DNA from: Platycnemis pennipes | Lineage: Eukaryota; Arthropoda; Insecta; Odonata; Platycnemididae | NCBI GenBank assembly: GCA_933228895.1 | Contig: OW121851.1 | Span: 115,465,271 to 115,529,270, forward strand | Direction: 5' to 3' | Length of the DNA stretch: 64,000 bases | Shown here: positions 51,291 through 63,690 of the stretch, piece after piece | Numbering within the stretch: position 1 is the first letter of the stretch | Layout: the number at the start of each line of letters is the position of its first letter | Program-made: the position numbers and the translations under genes | The notes under the pieces: generated by a model | What the model saw: only the letters and a program-made list of their open reading frames with translations | Databases searched by the model: none | What the model was told of the DNA's origin: nothing

Positions 51291-53457
51291 TATTATTATT
51301 ATTAGTAATCTACCGATGAAGGTAGGTTTCAATGGACATTTAATTCTTCCCACCCCCTAAATTTCACACGATGTTCCTCTTCAGCCCCTCGTACCTCCTG
51401 CCACCAATCATACCATCCAAGCTACCCGTTATTCTCCTCCCTCTTCCCCGCTTACCCAACGCTCTTCCCTCAATCACCTCCTTCAAAACAACATCTCCTT
51501 TTATTACCTTTTCCATCCAAACCGTCTGCCTTCTCCTAATTTAATCCATCAAATTTCTTTCTTCTCCTACCAATTCTAGCACTTCATCGTACCTCTTCCT
51601 TTCGACCTACTTTACTTTCTCCATTCTTCTCCACGCCCACATCTCAAAAGCCCTAAGTCTATTTTCATCTTATTTCCGCAAATTCCACGTTTCCGCCCCG
51701 TATAGTGCAACGCTCCATATTAAACTTTTCGCTAGTCTTCTTCACTTCCCTACTCAACGCCCCTGTCATTAGTTTACGGCTACGATTAAAAGCTTCTTTT
51801 GCCAATGCAATTCTCCTTCTCACTTTAATGCTGCTATACCCTTTTTCTTCCAACACACTACCTAGATAGCTAGGTTGCTCTACCTGCTCTAGCTTCTGAC
51901 CTCCTACTTTTATCGTTATACTGGCCCTTTTTGTTCTTGAAAATCGCATTACTTCCGTCTTCTTCTGGTTTATCTTCATCCCGTATCTTTTGCACTTTCC
52001 CTGCAACGCATCCAGCATTTTTTGCAAGCCACGGGCTGACTTGCTGACTAGCGCTTGGTCATCCGCAAATCTCACTGATTTTATCAATTTTTCTCCGACC
52101 TTTACTCCAGACTCCAGCTCATCCCAAGCCTCTCTTACAATTTCCTCCGAGTATATGTTGAAAAGCACCGGCGATAACGGAAAGCCCTGTCTAACTCCCC
52201 TCCCTATGGTGGCCCAATCCGATTCTCCATCGGCTACTCTCACTTGCGCCTTCTGCGCAATGTATAAATTCCGGATCAGTCTCCTGTCTCTCCAGTCTAC
52301 TCCTATCTTCCGTAATATTTCCATTAACTTGTCCCACCTCACTCTGTCGAACGCCTTTTCGAAATCAAAAAAGCACGCGAATACATACTGATTGTATTCT
52401 AGATTCCTTTCCACTAGTATTCTCATCACTGCAATCGCATCCCGAGTTGCTCTCCCCTTCTGAAATCCAAACCGATCCTTGCCTAGGAATTCGTTTTCTC
52501 TCTTTTCCATTCTCCTATTGATGATTCTAAGCACTACCTTTGCCGCATGAGAAATCAAACTTATCGTTCTATAGTCTTCACATTCTATTGTCACCCTCTT
52601 TTCCGGTAAAGGTATCAGCACTTTTTTTACAAGATCCTCCGGCCAACCCCCCACCTCGTCTATTCTACGAACAAGTTCATAAAATCTGTCCCTTCCCCCT
52701 CTTCCTTGGTTTTTCAGAAGCTCAGCTGGGATGTTATCTACCCCCACCGCTTTACCTGCCTTCATATCTCGCAGTGCCTTCTCTATCTCACTAGCCAATA
52801 TTCCGGGGCCCACGTCATCCTGATCTACGTCCTTTTCGTCTTCTATGTCCAAGTTTCTAGGCCTATTTTCGCTGTCATACAGTTCCTCAACATATTCCCT
52901 CCAACGACGCTGGATCTCCTATGGTTCCATTGCTAAATTTTCCCTCCTGTCTTTGATGCACGGGATCGTTTTCCATTTCTTGATTCCCGATAACATTCTA
53001 ACTTTTGAATACAGACTGCCTATTTCTCCTTCTCTCTGGAGTCTCTCCAGCTCCTCGCATTGCCGACTCCACCACTTTTCTCTTGCTTTCTTTGTTTCTC
53101 TCCTAAGCCTGTTGTTAATCTCCTAATAACGCCTTTCGCCTAGCTCTGTATGTACCTTTTTTCCATTTCTTTCTTTCCTCGATCCTTTCCATCATTTCCG
53201 CTGTTACCCATGGTTTCTTGATCCTCCTAGCGTCCTACTGTTCCTATTGTTTTCTCAGCTGCTTGTTTTATGCCCGTCTTTATCATTTCCCACCCTTCAT
53301 CTATTGTTCCTCTTCCCTCATGCATCTATCCACAATCTCCTGATATTCCCTCCTCTTCCCTCCAATCAGTGCTCCTATATCCCACTTTTTTATTTTCCTT
53401 CCTGCTTTCAACCGTTTTAGTCTCATCTCACATTTCATCACCACCGAGTTATGGGTT
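51291..53457 (-). mobile_element. 5'-truncated LINE with reverse transcriptase, 2.17 kb
   Basis: CGGAAT occurs at 51285-51290 and again at 53458-53463, a 6-bp target-site duplication. The 3' end carries a (TAA)n tail beside the left duplication. The 5' end is truncated inside the endonuclease domain, at HNSVVMKCEMRLKRLK, just after the expected SDH motif. Stops and frame changes between 52853 and 53300 separate the endonuclease end from the reverse transcriptase. Confidence 0.88.
51665..52852 (-). CDS. LINE reverse transcriptase, 395-codon open frame
   Basis: Domain motifs in order: PAELLKNQGRGG, VLIPLPEK with YRTISLISHAAKV, FLGKDRFGFQKGRATRDAI, FACFFDFEKAFDRVRWDKL, GVRQGFPLSPVLFNIYSEEI, and VRFADDQALVSKSARGLQKM near residue 267, then KINQKKTEVM and YLGSVLEEKG. 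The F-A-D-D catalytic box is intact, as is the D of the FDFEKAFD box. The C-terminal tail is lost where the frame runs into the degenerate 3' region. The frame is open but the element is truncated, so mobility is unlikely. Confidence 0.88.
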   Translation of the reverse strand: MDIEDEKDVDQDDVGPGILASEIEKALRDMKAGKAVGVDNIPAELLKNQGRGGRDRFYELVRRIDEVGGWPEDLVKKVLIPLPEKRVTIECEDYRTISLISHAAKVVLRIINRRMEKRENEFLGKDRFGFQKGRATRDAIAVMRILVERNLEYNQYVFACFFDFEKAFDRVRWDKLMEILRKIGVDWRDRRLIRNLYIAQKAQVRVADGESDWATIGRGVRQGFPLSPVLFNIYSEEIVREAWDELESGVKVGEKLIKSVRFADDQALVSKSARGLQKMLDALQGKCKRYGMKINQKKTEVMRFSRTKRASITIKVGGQKLEQVEQPSYLGSVLEEKGYSSIKVRRRIALAKEAFNRSRKLMTGALSREVKKTSEKFNMERCTIRGGNVEFAEIR

Positions 53458-53463
53458 CGGAAT

Positions 53464-53800
53464 ACTCTCTCGGTAAATATTTTTTCATAAGCCGGCCCTG
53501 GGGAAAAGGTATCGGTGGAAGCTAGAGTAACCGGTTTCCCATCCCGAGGGTTCCTCTTCGAATCCCAGCATCGGCGCATTTATTCAGTTGTATGCTGGTT
53601 CCAACTTGAGGTCCGTGTGGATAGCACTTCATGTTCAGTACACGGTCCGATTGATCGGACGTTAAACCGTGAATCAGTACTAGTAGGTGCCTTTCATTTA
53701 GATCAGATTAACGCCGACGTCGGGTTTCCCTCCACTCTTACTCTTCTTGTCTATGTTCAATAACCCACTTGTCTATGATGGCGCAAATGGCATAAGTTGT
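53464..53800 (+). repeat. tRNA-derived SINE, fuller copy, behind the LINE
   Basis: After ACTCTCTCGG (resumed dispersed repeat) a tRNA-like head spans about 53505-53580, with GGAAGCTAGAGTAACCGG (A box) and TTCGAATCCC (B box), followed by a central GATTGATCGGACGTTAAACC and a tail with GGGTTTCCCTCCACTC and GGCATAAGTTGTCGGT. The head matches 61010-61065; the tail matches 63290-63425. Confidence 0.75.
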
Positions 53801-56735
53801 CGGTCACCTCCTTTGATAGCAGCAAGAGGAAAATCGTAACACATCTGGAATTTTAAGTGCATTATTTAATTCGAAGTCATCCTGTACATCCTAAATAAAT
53901 TAACTGTAGATTGCGAGAGCACAGCATAAAATTCGATGAGCTGTCATTGCGCATATCGCGGAGTCTGTATTTGGCAAAAAGAACGTCATTGTTGAGAGAA
54001 ATGAGGAACTCGGCTTTAAATCTCTCCAGATTTACTAAAAGATGGTAGACATAAGACCGAGAGACTTGGGTGGAGGTAGGAAGCAGAAGAATGGCGAGTG
54101 ACCTTTTTCTGTAACCCCAGGGGCGGAAAGTCATATAACAGGGACAAGAGTCAGTCGGTGCCTGGGCTATAACCGCTCTCGCTGTTCGATGACAACAGGA
54201 CCTTTGGAACCCTTGATCTTTCAAAATGGCATCGAAGCATTCACTTTTCGCATCCATTACCATTAATTTCTGTTACTCATTGTTATTTTTGGAGCTCTTT
54301 ATTCTGAAATAAAAAATACTTCATATTTTTTTCATATTTAGAAGTTTCATATTTTCAAACCTGGCTGGCTCACTGGGGACCGATGATCACAAAGGAAGGT
54401 GAGTGGACAATAGGTGGACTATCTAAGGTATCTTCCAAATTAAGTCCTATTATGGCGTACATCTTTGCAGAAACCTTTTAAACACGGTCATCCGCTTGGC
54501 GCCATATGGGAGGAGACCGCTCCTCAGAATATTGCGCCTCCATAAAACCATTTGAGCTGGTATAACATAATTAGAGGATCATAAATGGAGAGTACCTGCT
54601 CGATAAGTAGTCTCCATGAGGGAAATAAGGTTTTTGTGAGAGCAGAGGATTCAACAGGCGTACGAAATATATATTTATTTTGCTGGATTTTCGCCCTTAT
54701 CGCAAAAGCTCTTCTCGAAAAATGTATGCTAAGCTTGGATCAGATTTTCTACTTACATACCCCAAACTGTCAACGGTCAACTAAAATTGGAAAATAATGT
54801 ATCCTTGAAGAATTATAGAGAAGCATACCACACAAGTCAGCGGATTTAATCAAAATGAAGCGTATTTTCCCAAAATCAAATTAAAATATTCTCATTTTTG
54901 TTGCGCTATTTACGACCGTCATGATGTTGCTCAGGGAAACTATCCTGTCTCCTTCTACCTATTTAAAGCCAGTTCGTAATTCTTTTAAGGTAACATACTT
55001 AGTTAAAAAAGCTGGAGACAATTACTGCAGCCCTTGTGAGGCGCGACCTTGCGCCTCTTCTCCTGGCGATATTCTCCTTGCACTACCTGCAGCATTATTA
55101 AGGTTTCTTGGGTAGGAATGTTTCCCTTAATAAATATCATGATCACCTCAACTCAGCTGATTCTCGGAGCGAGTGTTTACGTTGCTTTCAAGTTTACTGC
55201 AGTCTGTAATGATTGGTTGTAGACTCTATATTTTGAACTCATTCAAAATTGGCGAATACAAATGAATGAAATCTGCGCTATTGCAAGTTTTTTCAATGTT
55301 GAATTGCCTTATGTTCTCTATTTATGTTGATTCTTCAACGACGTGTATTCATTACTGATGTTTGTAGCAGTAGTCATGGATTTTAGGTCTATTGCTTTAT
55401 TTGAAACTGTAACATGTGCTTCATAACATTGGCGTCATCATCAGGTTAAAATATAGTATGGCCTGCTTTACAAATATTCTGTGTACACAATCTTGACCTT
55501 AAAAAAATATTTTTCTGTTATCTCACGATACTGTTTCACGCGATAACACTTCTTTCAAGTCATCAAGTTTTCACACATAAACTAGTTACAAAATATGTGC
55601 ATGAAGGATGTGATTGAATAGCAGCCATTATTTCCAGTCATCGTTGAAGATACCTCAGAGAAATAAATGGAGACCCCGGGAAAGGAGTCGTTCCAAATCA
55701 AGTACCTATGTGAATTGTCTTGACTAATTACGTTACGTTGAATTCACACATCAAACCATCGTCATTAAAGAGTGAACTTTCATAATATGTAAAGGGATAA
55801 ATAATTGTATTTCATTGTTTCAGAAAAAATGCTATTTATTATTCATCCGTTTTAATTATTCTTCAACGCCTGACCAAACAGATGTAAATCCACGCACAAG
55901 TAATTTTTTGCCATAAAATCATATTTCGCCTCTGGAATAGCAGTTCAGACTATATTCTTTCTGCTCACCCCCTCCGAAGAAGCAATCGAGAGATTCTCCT
56001 TTTCCATATTTTTTCAAGAGGCTTTTATCTTACCTAAATCAAAAAGAAGAAGCCTTGAAAATTGTGGTTAGAGAGGCGTAATGCTCGTACCATAAACTCG
56101 CTTATCTTTCGCGACGCGACACAGGCTTGGAGCTGATAGCGGAGGTGCCGTCGGAGGAAAATTGGTCAAAGCACCGTAGTCTAACGTCATTAACAAAACA
56201 TTGGCAACGGTAGCATGACTGCAGATGAATTAATGTTTCGCTTTCAATAGCCAAAGCAAGAAGTAAAAGATTCAGTAGCCATCGAGTGGAGAGATGGAGT
56301 CAATTCGTAAAATGACGTGAGACAGACAATTTCCTTGCTTGCTATGTAAGAATAACATTTATTTCACTCTGAAAAGTATATAACAAAAGTAAAAGAGATG
56401 AAATGAGGCATTCCCTCATATGATTATCTGCCATTGCCATTGACAAAATAGTCGGGTGAGACATGAAGAAAGATGTCCTTTCACTTTCCCTTACAGGCAG
56501 TTTGCTCTCACCGAAAGAGAGCAGCACCAGTCCGAGACCGAGGCTGATGTTTACAGAAACTCGGTCTATTCCCGGAAAATCATGGAATCTTTTCGAGGGA
56601 AAATATTCGGACGAAAAACTGCAATATGCATCGTTTCTTATAGTGAGATCGCATCTTGATACTGCCCAAAACGCATAATGCCATAATGACTGAAGTAAAT
56701 GAAATATGTAATGGCAATACAGAATCTGAGATAGA
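53801..56735. other. Intergenic, nothing recognised
   Basis: 2.9 kb with no gene or repeat I can support. A 128-codon minus ORF (53877-54263) has no family features. Confidence 0.35.
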
Positions 56736-56822
56736 TCCTTTCCCTTGTATTCCCATCCTTGTACCTTTCCTTCGGATCTGAAGCGCCTATTAGTGCGGAA
56801 ACAGACTTGAAAACACCCATGA
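56736..56822 (-). repeat. Repeat block shared with 26080-26162
   Basis: Read on the minus strand, ATGGGTGTTTTCAAGTCTGT then TTCCGCACTAATAGGCGCTT then AGGAAAGGT match 26082-26145 with only a few differences. Confidence 0.85.
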
Positions 56823-57912
56823 AAAAATACAGAAAGTGCCTAACAATTATTTTTTTATCGAACGGGATCCCCTAAGATTCAGTATGGGGTAATTATTTTT
56901 GAAAATATGAACTTTGATACCCTATGACTTTCTTACCACATTATAGGAACCCATTTGATCAATCGTGGACGAGGCATTAATGGGAAGTAAAGAGAAGAAG
57001 GCTTTCGGATATAAGAGAGATTTTAATCCCTTGTGGGAGTCGCAAACTCAGTGGTGGAGTACATGCTGTCTCGTCTTGTAGGATTAGATCATAAACTATA
57101 GTTTCCCTTGATGGGAAGAGATAAACCTCACCCTGTCATGAACCCTGAGGATGATTGCAAGGAAACACATATTGATTCTTCTCAAGCTTGGCTGCAAGGG
57201 TGTATGAAGTGAGATTAGGTTGATGAAGGCCAGCGGAATGCAACGACCAAATCCCTTATTTCTCGCCCCACTCACGTCACGTCTCGTAGCCTCTTGAACT
57301 CTTTCGTCCCCGTGTATTGGTTTAAGAAACTTTCGAGAATAGCTTCTCTGAGGGCTAAAATTGCCCCTGGGTTTGTCACCAGCTCGGAAGTATAGGTCAG
57401 ACGGTCAGAGATCAAGCGTCCGTCAGCGGTGTTGATGGAAATTAGCGTGAAACCGAGATCCCCGAAAGGTTGTCGGCTTCCAAAACATTTCTATTTTCGT
57501 GCGTTTCCAAGATTGGCTGTCGCTTGCCGGGGAACGCTAAGGGGACACACACAAAGGCATCAGCCGTTTCCGCTCAGGTTTTAACGGCTAGCAGCAAGGA
57601 GTCAGCGTGGTCAGTCGCGGCTCTGAATCTCTTGTCCCAAGGTTATTCGATCGGGGAAGCATCTTTTAGCACCAAAAGTCAACACCCCAGTAATTTAAAT
57701 GCACCCTAATTATTGATAAAAGCACCATGTGGGATAATTTCTTTGACAATCCTCGCGGGTGCCGAACAACTCACAGATAATACGACCGTGAAAGGCATCG
57801 GATTGAGAAGTTCCTGAAGGGTTACAAGGTTTAGGAAAGGCTAAAGCTTCAAGATTTATCTTAAAGGAATTACATTTTATGCATATAGCGACTGTGACAA
57901 GAGAGGACTGTA
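56823..57912. other. Intergenic, nothing recognised
   Basis: No gene, RNA or repeat border that I can support. Confidence 0.35.
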
Positions 57913-57920
57913 GGTTTGTA

Positions 57921-58862
57921 CAGTGGCGTACCCAGGATTTCCTTCTGGGGTCTCGTTAATATTTATGTGCATCATCATAAAATGATATTTGGATTATTAT
58001 TCACTGAAACACTAATTAAATTAGCATCCTCTTTTCGTTAAGAAAATTCAACCATATTTTCAGCCGAATAAGCAAAATTTCAAACGCTAGTGCAAAATAT
58101 ACAAAATATAGTAAATTACGGGAAACAGTAACTGAATATTAGTAGTGAAATGATATATTGTATCGGCACGCCCATATGATATTAATATGATGTATGAGAA
58201 TTTTAAAACTGTTCACTCCATTTTCTTAGGGTTATTACTGCAGACTCTTTCAATGTTTCTGTCTTGATGGCTTTATCGGCATACAATACACATACCTGAG
58301 TAATAATTAATGCAAAATTATGGGCTCTAAAACGGCTAAAATATGTATCCATCTATGCTGCTATGGTGGTTATAGAAATATAGTGATGACACCTAAACTG
58401 CGTAATGTTTTACAGAAGCATAAGCATGATTTTAAATCATTTGGGAAATAAAAAAATGAAAGATGTATTTGTTGGAAAAATATGTTCTCAGTGATTCCCA
58501 GACTAAATGCGAAAAACAGTCTCACTGAAGAGTTTCAATAAATTGTACCTATTTAATAGGCAACCGAGTGTACAAAATGAGCACCTTCTGATGAGCCTAT
58601 CGTGGCTCAGGAGGACTCATATAAGGTAAAACTGTAATTAACTGCATTGAAATGTAAATTTTAAAGCCAAAGAAACTTTAAAGTAATGTAAATTTAATGT
58701 ATTAAAAATGTAAGTATGTACAAAGCGTGGGTGGAGCGTTAAACATATGTCAAGTGATAGAAGTGATAATTTACGAATTGAGGTAAACATGTTTTGGGGG
58801 GGTTTAAACCCTAACGTATTTTGGGGGGATTTAAACCATAATCCCCCGTTTGTACGCCATTG
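57921..58862. mobile_element. Non-autonomous hAT element, 942 bp
   Basis: Left end CAGTGGCGTACCC and right end GTACGCCATTG form an imperfect inverted repeat, followed inside by G-rich words on both sides. GGTTTGTA (57913-57920) and GGTTTATA (58863-58870) are an 8-bp duplication with one change. The interior is AT-rich without ORFs. Confidence 0.82.
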
Positions 58863-58870
58863 GGTTTATA

Positions 58871-60984
58871 TCCAAGTAGTCCAAACTCATGGCTGTAGGA
58901 GGAAAAATTCACTTTGAGCAGTTCGTTGGAGCCGAAAAAATTTCAATGGTCAAATATAAGCACAAAGCTTAATATGCTCCAGTAATGCTCTCCTCATAAA
59001 ATATGAATATGGGAGGCTCGCGACGGACTCCTAGTTTTCAGTTTCCATAGCTCCTTCGTTTCAATTCTTACAGTGGTGAATTTCATCATGGCTGATTTAC
59101 AAAATGTGCCGCACATTTGACAGGGAATTGATTAAAAAACATTAAATCATACCGTTCACTTCTTTCTATGTTTCCATAATATCTGCCGGTCGCCTGGTGA
59201 ACCACCGACTTCGGATGACCGCCGAATCTCTTTCAGCGGAAGAAGAGGGCGTTTTCCGGCTCCAAATTAAAATACTTCATGAGTCACGCGACGCCCGAGA
59301 AGCCTATAAGATTTTTTTTTCTCCCTCGCGCCAAAATATTTTCATCCGTCTTCGAGACAGCTAAGTATTCCAAAGTCTCTCGCGGGGGAATCTGTCTTCT
59401 TCCCACATAAATAACCCTTTGGTAAGACGCCAAATGGCTTCACGAGATCCATTACTGCCCTTGAAATTTAGGATCCCAAATCATCAACTGGCTGTAAATA
59501 CTCTGATTGGAAAGTACTGAGAATTTGAGTGTGAATTCAGAAATGGGCTCCTTTATCTCGTATTTTGCTGCAAAACAGTTTCCGTTGAGAGTACAATATT
59601 ATCAGCCTATGCAGTATTACTAGCCCAGGAAATTTACGCGTAGATAGAGAAGTCAGTAAGTAGCTTTTTTAAGTAAAGTCTTGATATGCCTCTTATCTAG
59701 GTGTGCTGATATCTTGTAAAAGTAACTAATGCATATACAGGTAATAATAATGTATTTTTCACTTCAGATGCATGAAAAATCCTCATTCATAATCTAAGCC
59801 TTGATATCTGAGAATGTAGACGTAAAAGTATATGTGGAAATCACAAACCGTCTGCCTTTCGTGCAACAAGAATGAGGAGTATAACCGATGGTGTTTAAGG
59901 CCAAAGAATCTCTGACGGTTACATTAGGGGACTCGTAATAGCTTTGCTCAATGACCCTGGATGTCGAAGCACCATAAACATTAACATTCGTAATAGCTTA
60001 GCGATACCTACTCTTGTTCGGAAATGTGCATACAAATATTGGTAAAAAAAATTCAAAGGAATGACACGTTAATATAAATAACGATAAAGAAATAAATACA
60101 AACTAACATGAATGGAAAATCACCATTCACAGTAAAATCGTATGGTCGCGTAAGATAAAAATTATGTTCAGGTACAGGAGAAAAATAGTTACGTTGAAAA
60201 TGACGCGTGTACTAAATAAATACATCAATTAACCTTGAATATTTTCTAAAACATTTCAATAGTTTTCTTTTGAGAAAGTGTTATGCCTTTTATAACACGT
60301 TAAACTTTTCACTACCTTGCACTCCTGCGGTAATTTATGATGCATTCTAATAAGGTTCAAAAGTTGCGTATTTCCATTCGAAAAATATTGAAAAAAAAGT
60401 CGTATGTTGGGCCTTCAGTTCGCACAAGTAGCCTGAACTTTATAAGGGTGACAAAACATCAAAATTTACCGTTACCCTCAAAACATACAGGTAACGTTTT
60501 TTTGAATTTTAATCGCATCGCAATAATTCATTTGAGCTGCTTGATAACAGAAAAATTCTATTTTTAATTCGTGGACTCGTGGATTTTGAGTGCAAAGGTG
60601 CTCTGATGTAGCAATCTTAGCTTTCTTGTCCTCACACTTTCACGCAAACTCTATGACAAGTTTGACGCATCTTTCAACAGCTCGAGTGTGGCATGAAATA
60701 TTTAAGAAATCAAACTCGGACAGTATTTTATCTTACATAGTCGACAAAATGTCTCTATTGTCAAGCTTTCTATTACTGGAGCAGACAGAAGCTTACATTT
60801 TGTCATATCTATTAGCTTATTGTAGTCCGTGGTGTCAGCATTTTCTGAGTAAAAGTACTAAACGAATATCCCCTTCGCATTTTGAGTTCTTGCCTTTAGT
60901 ATCCTATAATTTAACACTCGTATGTGTTTTTCTTATCTACATCTACGTAATACCCTGAAAGCCAGGACCGGCTTAAGACTAAAT
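58871..60984. other. Intergenic, nothing recognised
   Basis: 2.1 kb without supported features. A 122-codon ORF at 60590-60958 is AT-rich and hydrophobic but has no family signature. Confidence 0.35.
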
Positions 60985-60989
60985 ATTTA

Positions 60990-61170
60990 CCCGGGGGATC
61001 TGGTGGCTAGAGTACTGGTCTTCCATTCCGAGGGCCCGGGTTCGAATCCCGGCAGTGGCAAACCGGTCCCGACTGGAGGGCATTTCAGGTAAAGTACTCC
61101 GCCCGTCGGATGGGACGTTAACCCTTCAAGCCGGTCAGTGTATTTAAATAGCCAGGCCCTACTCGCGGTA
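60990..61170 (+). repeat. tRNA-derived SINE
   Basis: Head has GTGGCTAGAGTACTGG (A-box region) and CGGGTTCGAATCCCGGC (B box in a perfect T-arm hairpin). A body follows with GTCGGATGGGACGTTAACCC and GCCAGGCCCTACTCGCGG. The head lacks a complete acceptor stem, so it is a SINE rather than a tRNA gene. Confidence 0.85.
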
Positions 61171-61359
61171 TTTAAATTTACCAAGAATCCCATTTTGTGC
61201 ACCTTTGCGAATATTTATTTTTATATTTGTGAGTTTCAATGATAATAACTTGAAAATTTAGTATGGTATACTAAAATGTTGTACTTATATAATAAATTTT
61301 TTACTTACGTCTTTCCTTATAATTTTGTTTGTTTATTCACTCAGAATTGGCAAACTTGA

Positions 61360-62590
61360 GTCCTAAAAGTTAACTTTCGTGTGATAAATGTTGAAGCATT
61401 CTTCTAAACATAAGCCAGCATTGCAGTCTGGGCACCAGTACACTGTTTCCCTCCTTTTGTCTCTAGCTGAGCACACCCTGCATCTTCTCTGAGGCCTGGA
61501 CTTCTTCCCGGTAGGCGGTATTTTTTCAATGAAATGTCTCTCGACCCTCTCGACTAAACGGCGTGCTGACGGATTTGTGGGAGGTCTCCTAGTGGTCGAT
61601 GTGTTTGAGCTAGCTCCGTATTTTTCAAAGAGCCGCTGAATTAGCTGAAGACGAAAGTTTAGATGATCTACCTTATTTTGAACACTATTGAATATTACTA
61701 ATGCGTTGTGAACCGAAACATACAATAACCTTCTAAATAGTTTTATATACCATTTCTTAGTCTTTTTGCATTCTTATAAATATGGCTGAAACTTTTTATC
61801 TTTTAGGTCAACACCACGTATTGTGGTGTTGTATTCTACAATACTCACTGGTTTAGTTTTTTCATCCGTTTCACGAAAATTATTGCAATGGAAGGTTGAA
61901 ATAAATGAAACTGGTTTTTTGTCTTTCCACTTCATAACCATTATTCTTTCGCAAACTTTTGCTATGTGTTGTCTTTTCCTCAACTTTTCTAACTTTAACT
62001 CTTTTGGCACATTTTTTTCGAGATAATTGTTAAGTCCCAGCAACATTTGTATCGTGATCCAGTTAAAATTTTGATAAGCAGGTGAATTATAATAATTGTC
62101 TAACCATAACGAATAGCCTTTTTCAAAAAGGGGCTATATTAGTTTTATCACTATTGCTTATGTCTTGAGCCCATCAGGAGTTTATTTAATCGAAAATGTT
62201 GAATCAGCTCTTGAGTAAACAACAAAACTCCATAAGTAGCCTTATTCGATTCGATATGTCTCAAAAAATATTTGTGAAAGACTCAACTATATTATCAAAA
62301 AGTACTGTCGGACCACATTTCCTAATGGAAGGAATTTTTTTTGGAATGTTGCATTCATCACAACCATCCCAGCCCAAGAGGAGGAAAGATCATGTGCCCT
62401 ACTTGGACCACCGTCACTTTCGTCTTCGCTATTTCAAACGTGGGGAAGGGTATTCACTGAGTAATCACCTTCTTATTCACTTGAGCACTCACTACCTGAA
62501 TCAAGAAGCACTTCATCTTCTTCACCCAAATTTTCAGCCATATCTTATATTTCTTCTTCACTCAAAAATGACTTATTCCTTTTAGAGTCC
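61360..62590 (-). pseudogene. piggyBac transposase pseudogene
   Basis: The minus-strand C-terminal part (61725-61363) has RRPPTNPSARRLVERVERHF, PPTGKKSRPQRRCRVCSARD, then RRETVYWCPDCNAGLC and CFNIYHTKVNF. This is the Cys-rich RING/ribbon-like tail of piggyBac (C-x2-C, C-x2-C, LC-x3-CF-x-x-YHT). Upstream (62046-61774) is MVMKWKDKKPVSFISTFHCN, then VSIVEYNTTIRGVDLKDKKF, the WKD-x-x-x-V-x-x-x-ST ... YN-x-x-x-x-GVD block of the DDD domain. A frame break at about 61730-61775 separates them, and the region further 5' to 62590 is stop-ridden; an acidic start (MAENLGEEDEVLLDSGSE) near 62565 may be its N-terminus. Confidence 0.85.
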
Positions 62591-63179
62591 ATTTGTAAAT
62601 TTGTATCGGGCTTCCTGCCCTTCTTCTCCACACGAAAGGAATATACCAACTGAGTCAGTTGGGAAGTGAGGCGTGAGGCTTTGTGACCAACGTCTCTGTG
62701 AGTCAAATAGGAAAAAGGACGAACGAAGCATGAATGGTCGGAGAGAAGTGATTATGAAGATGTCCTAACAGATGAAATAATGAGAGACAGAATCCAGATG
62801 CCCGACATAAACACAAGGCAAGCAGAATAAGAGATCTCTTTGAGATGACGAAAGAGTCCAAGGCAGACCTCCCAATGGCGATAAGATAAATATTGCTTTT
62901 CTTCCTATGGAGTGCCTTTTCATCTAGCATAAGGCAATGATAACGAAGAGGCAACTTGGGACTGACCACAGATGCCATACCGTGTACAGCGAACCGTGCG
63001 GAAGGGCTAAACATCTCAAGTCAGCGGGATAAGTCAAGATAATTTATTTTATTTTTTTTAATCTCTGAGTGCAAAACCATGAAAGAAACGGAGCTGCTTA
63101 GAAAGCACAAACCTTCTAGAAGACAACAGCACCCATTGTATCACAGATAATTGAATGAAGTAGGCCCCATAAATTACTG
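62591..63179. other. Intergenic, nothing recognised
   Basis: No supported feature. Confidence 0.3.
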
Positions 63180-63440
63180 AACGCAGGACGTCACGGGGGG
63201 CTACGGCGTAGTGACAACCGCAGCTACGGGCGACTTGAGGTCCACTACCACGTAGTGATAACCGCGCTGAAGGGTTAAGCCGTGGCCCCATTGGCGCCTA
63301 TCATTAAGAGTAGGCTAATGCCATCGCCGGGTTTCTCTCCACCCATCCTCCATTCCCTGAAAACCCCTACCATTACCCAATTACCCACCCATCATAAATG
63401 GTGCATATGACATCAGCTGTCGGTATCCTCCCCTGTATAA
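63180..63440 (+). repeat. SINE tail copy
   Basis: Shares AAGCCGTGGCCCCATTGGCG, GCCGGGTTTCTCTCCACCC and the end CATCAGCTGTCGGT with the 53.5 kb and 47.1 kb copies. Two near-copies of CTACG-CGTAGTGA-AACCGC (63199-63222 and 63246-63264) precede it. Confidence 0.7.
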
Positions 63441-63469
63441 CTAAACTCTTTACCCGGGCGAGAGAGTAT

Positions 63470-63690
63470 TCCGGCGCCCCCTCCCCCCACTTGTCAAACC
63501 CTGTTGTAAAACATATTCACCAGTAAAACGTAGTAGTAAAAATTAAGTAGTCAAAAAAGTAGTAAATTAGCTTGGTGGACATGAAGAAACTTGTCAATCC
63601 GAATCCCCGAAGTAAGTTGTCAATCCCAGAATTAAAAATAGCTTTTTCCATTCCCACGGCGCCCCGGTCTCCCGGGAATTAAGCCGGGCC
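63470..63690 (-). repeat. Dispersed repeat (GGCCCGG family), copy 2
   Basis: Reverse-orientation match to 51083-51290, including the continuation CGGAATACTCTCTCG that in copy 1 is split by the LINE. This copy is uninterrupted there and so records the empty site. Confidence 0.85.

Noticed and set aside
53877..54263. 128-codon minus-strand ORF
   Set aside because: No recognisable motif, and it stands alone in intergenic DNA; this length is expected by chance in 64 kb.
60590..60958. 122-codon hydrophobic ORF
   Set aside because: AT-rich composition produces such hydrophobic reading frames; no signal peptide or domain is clear.
61005..61068. tRNA gene
   Set aside because: Strong B box and T arm, but the acceptor stem does not close and the body continues as a SINE shared with 53.5 kb.
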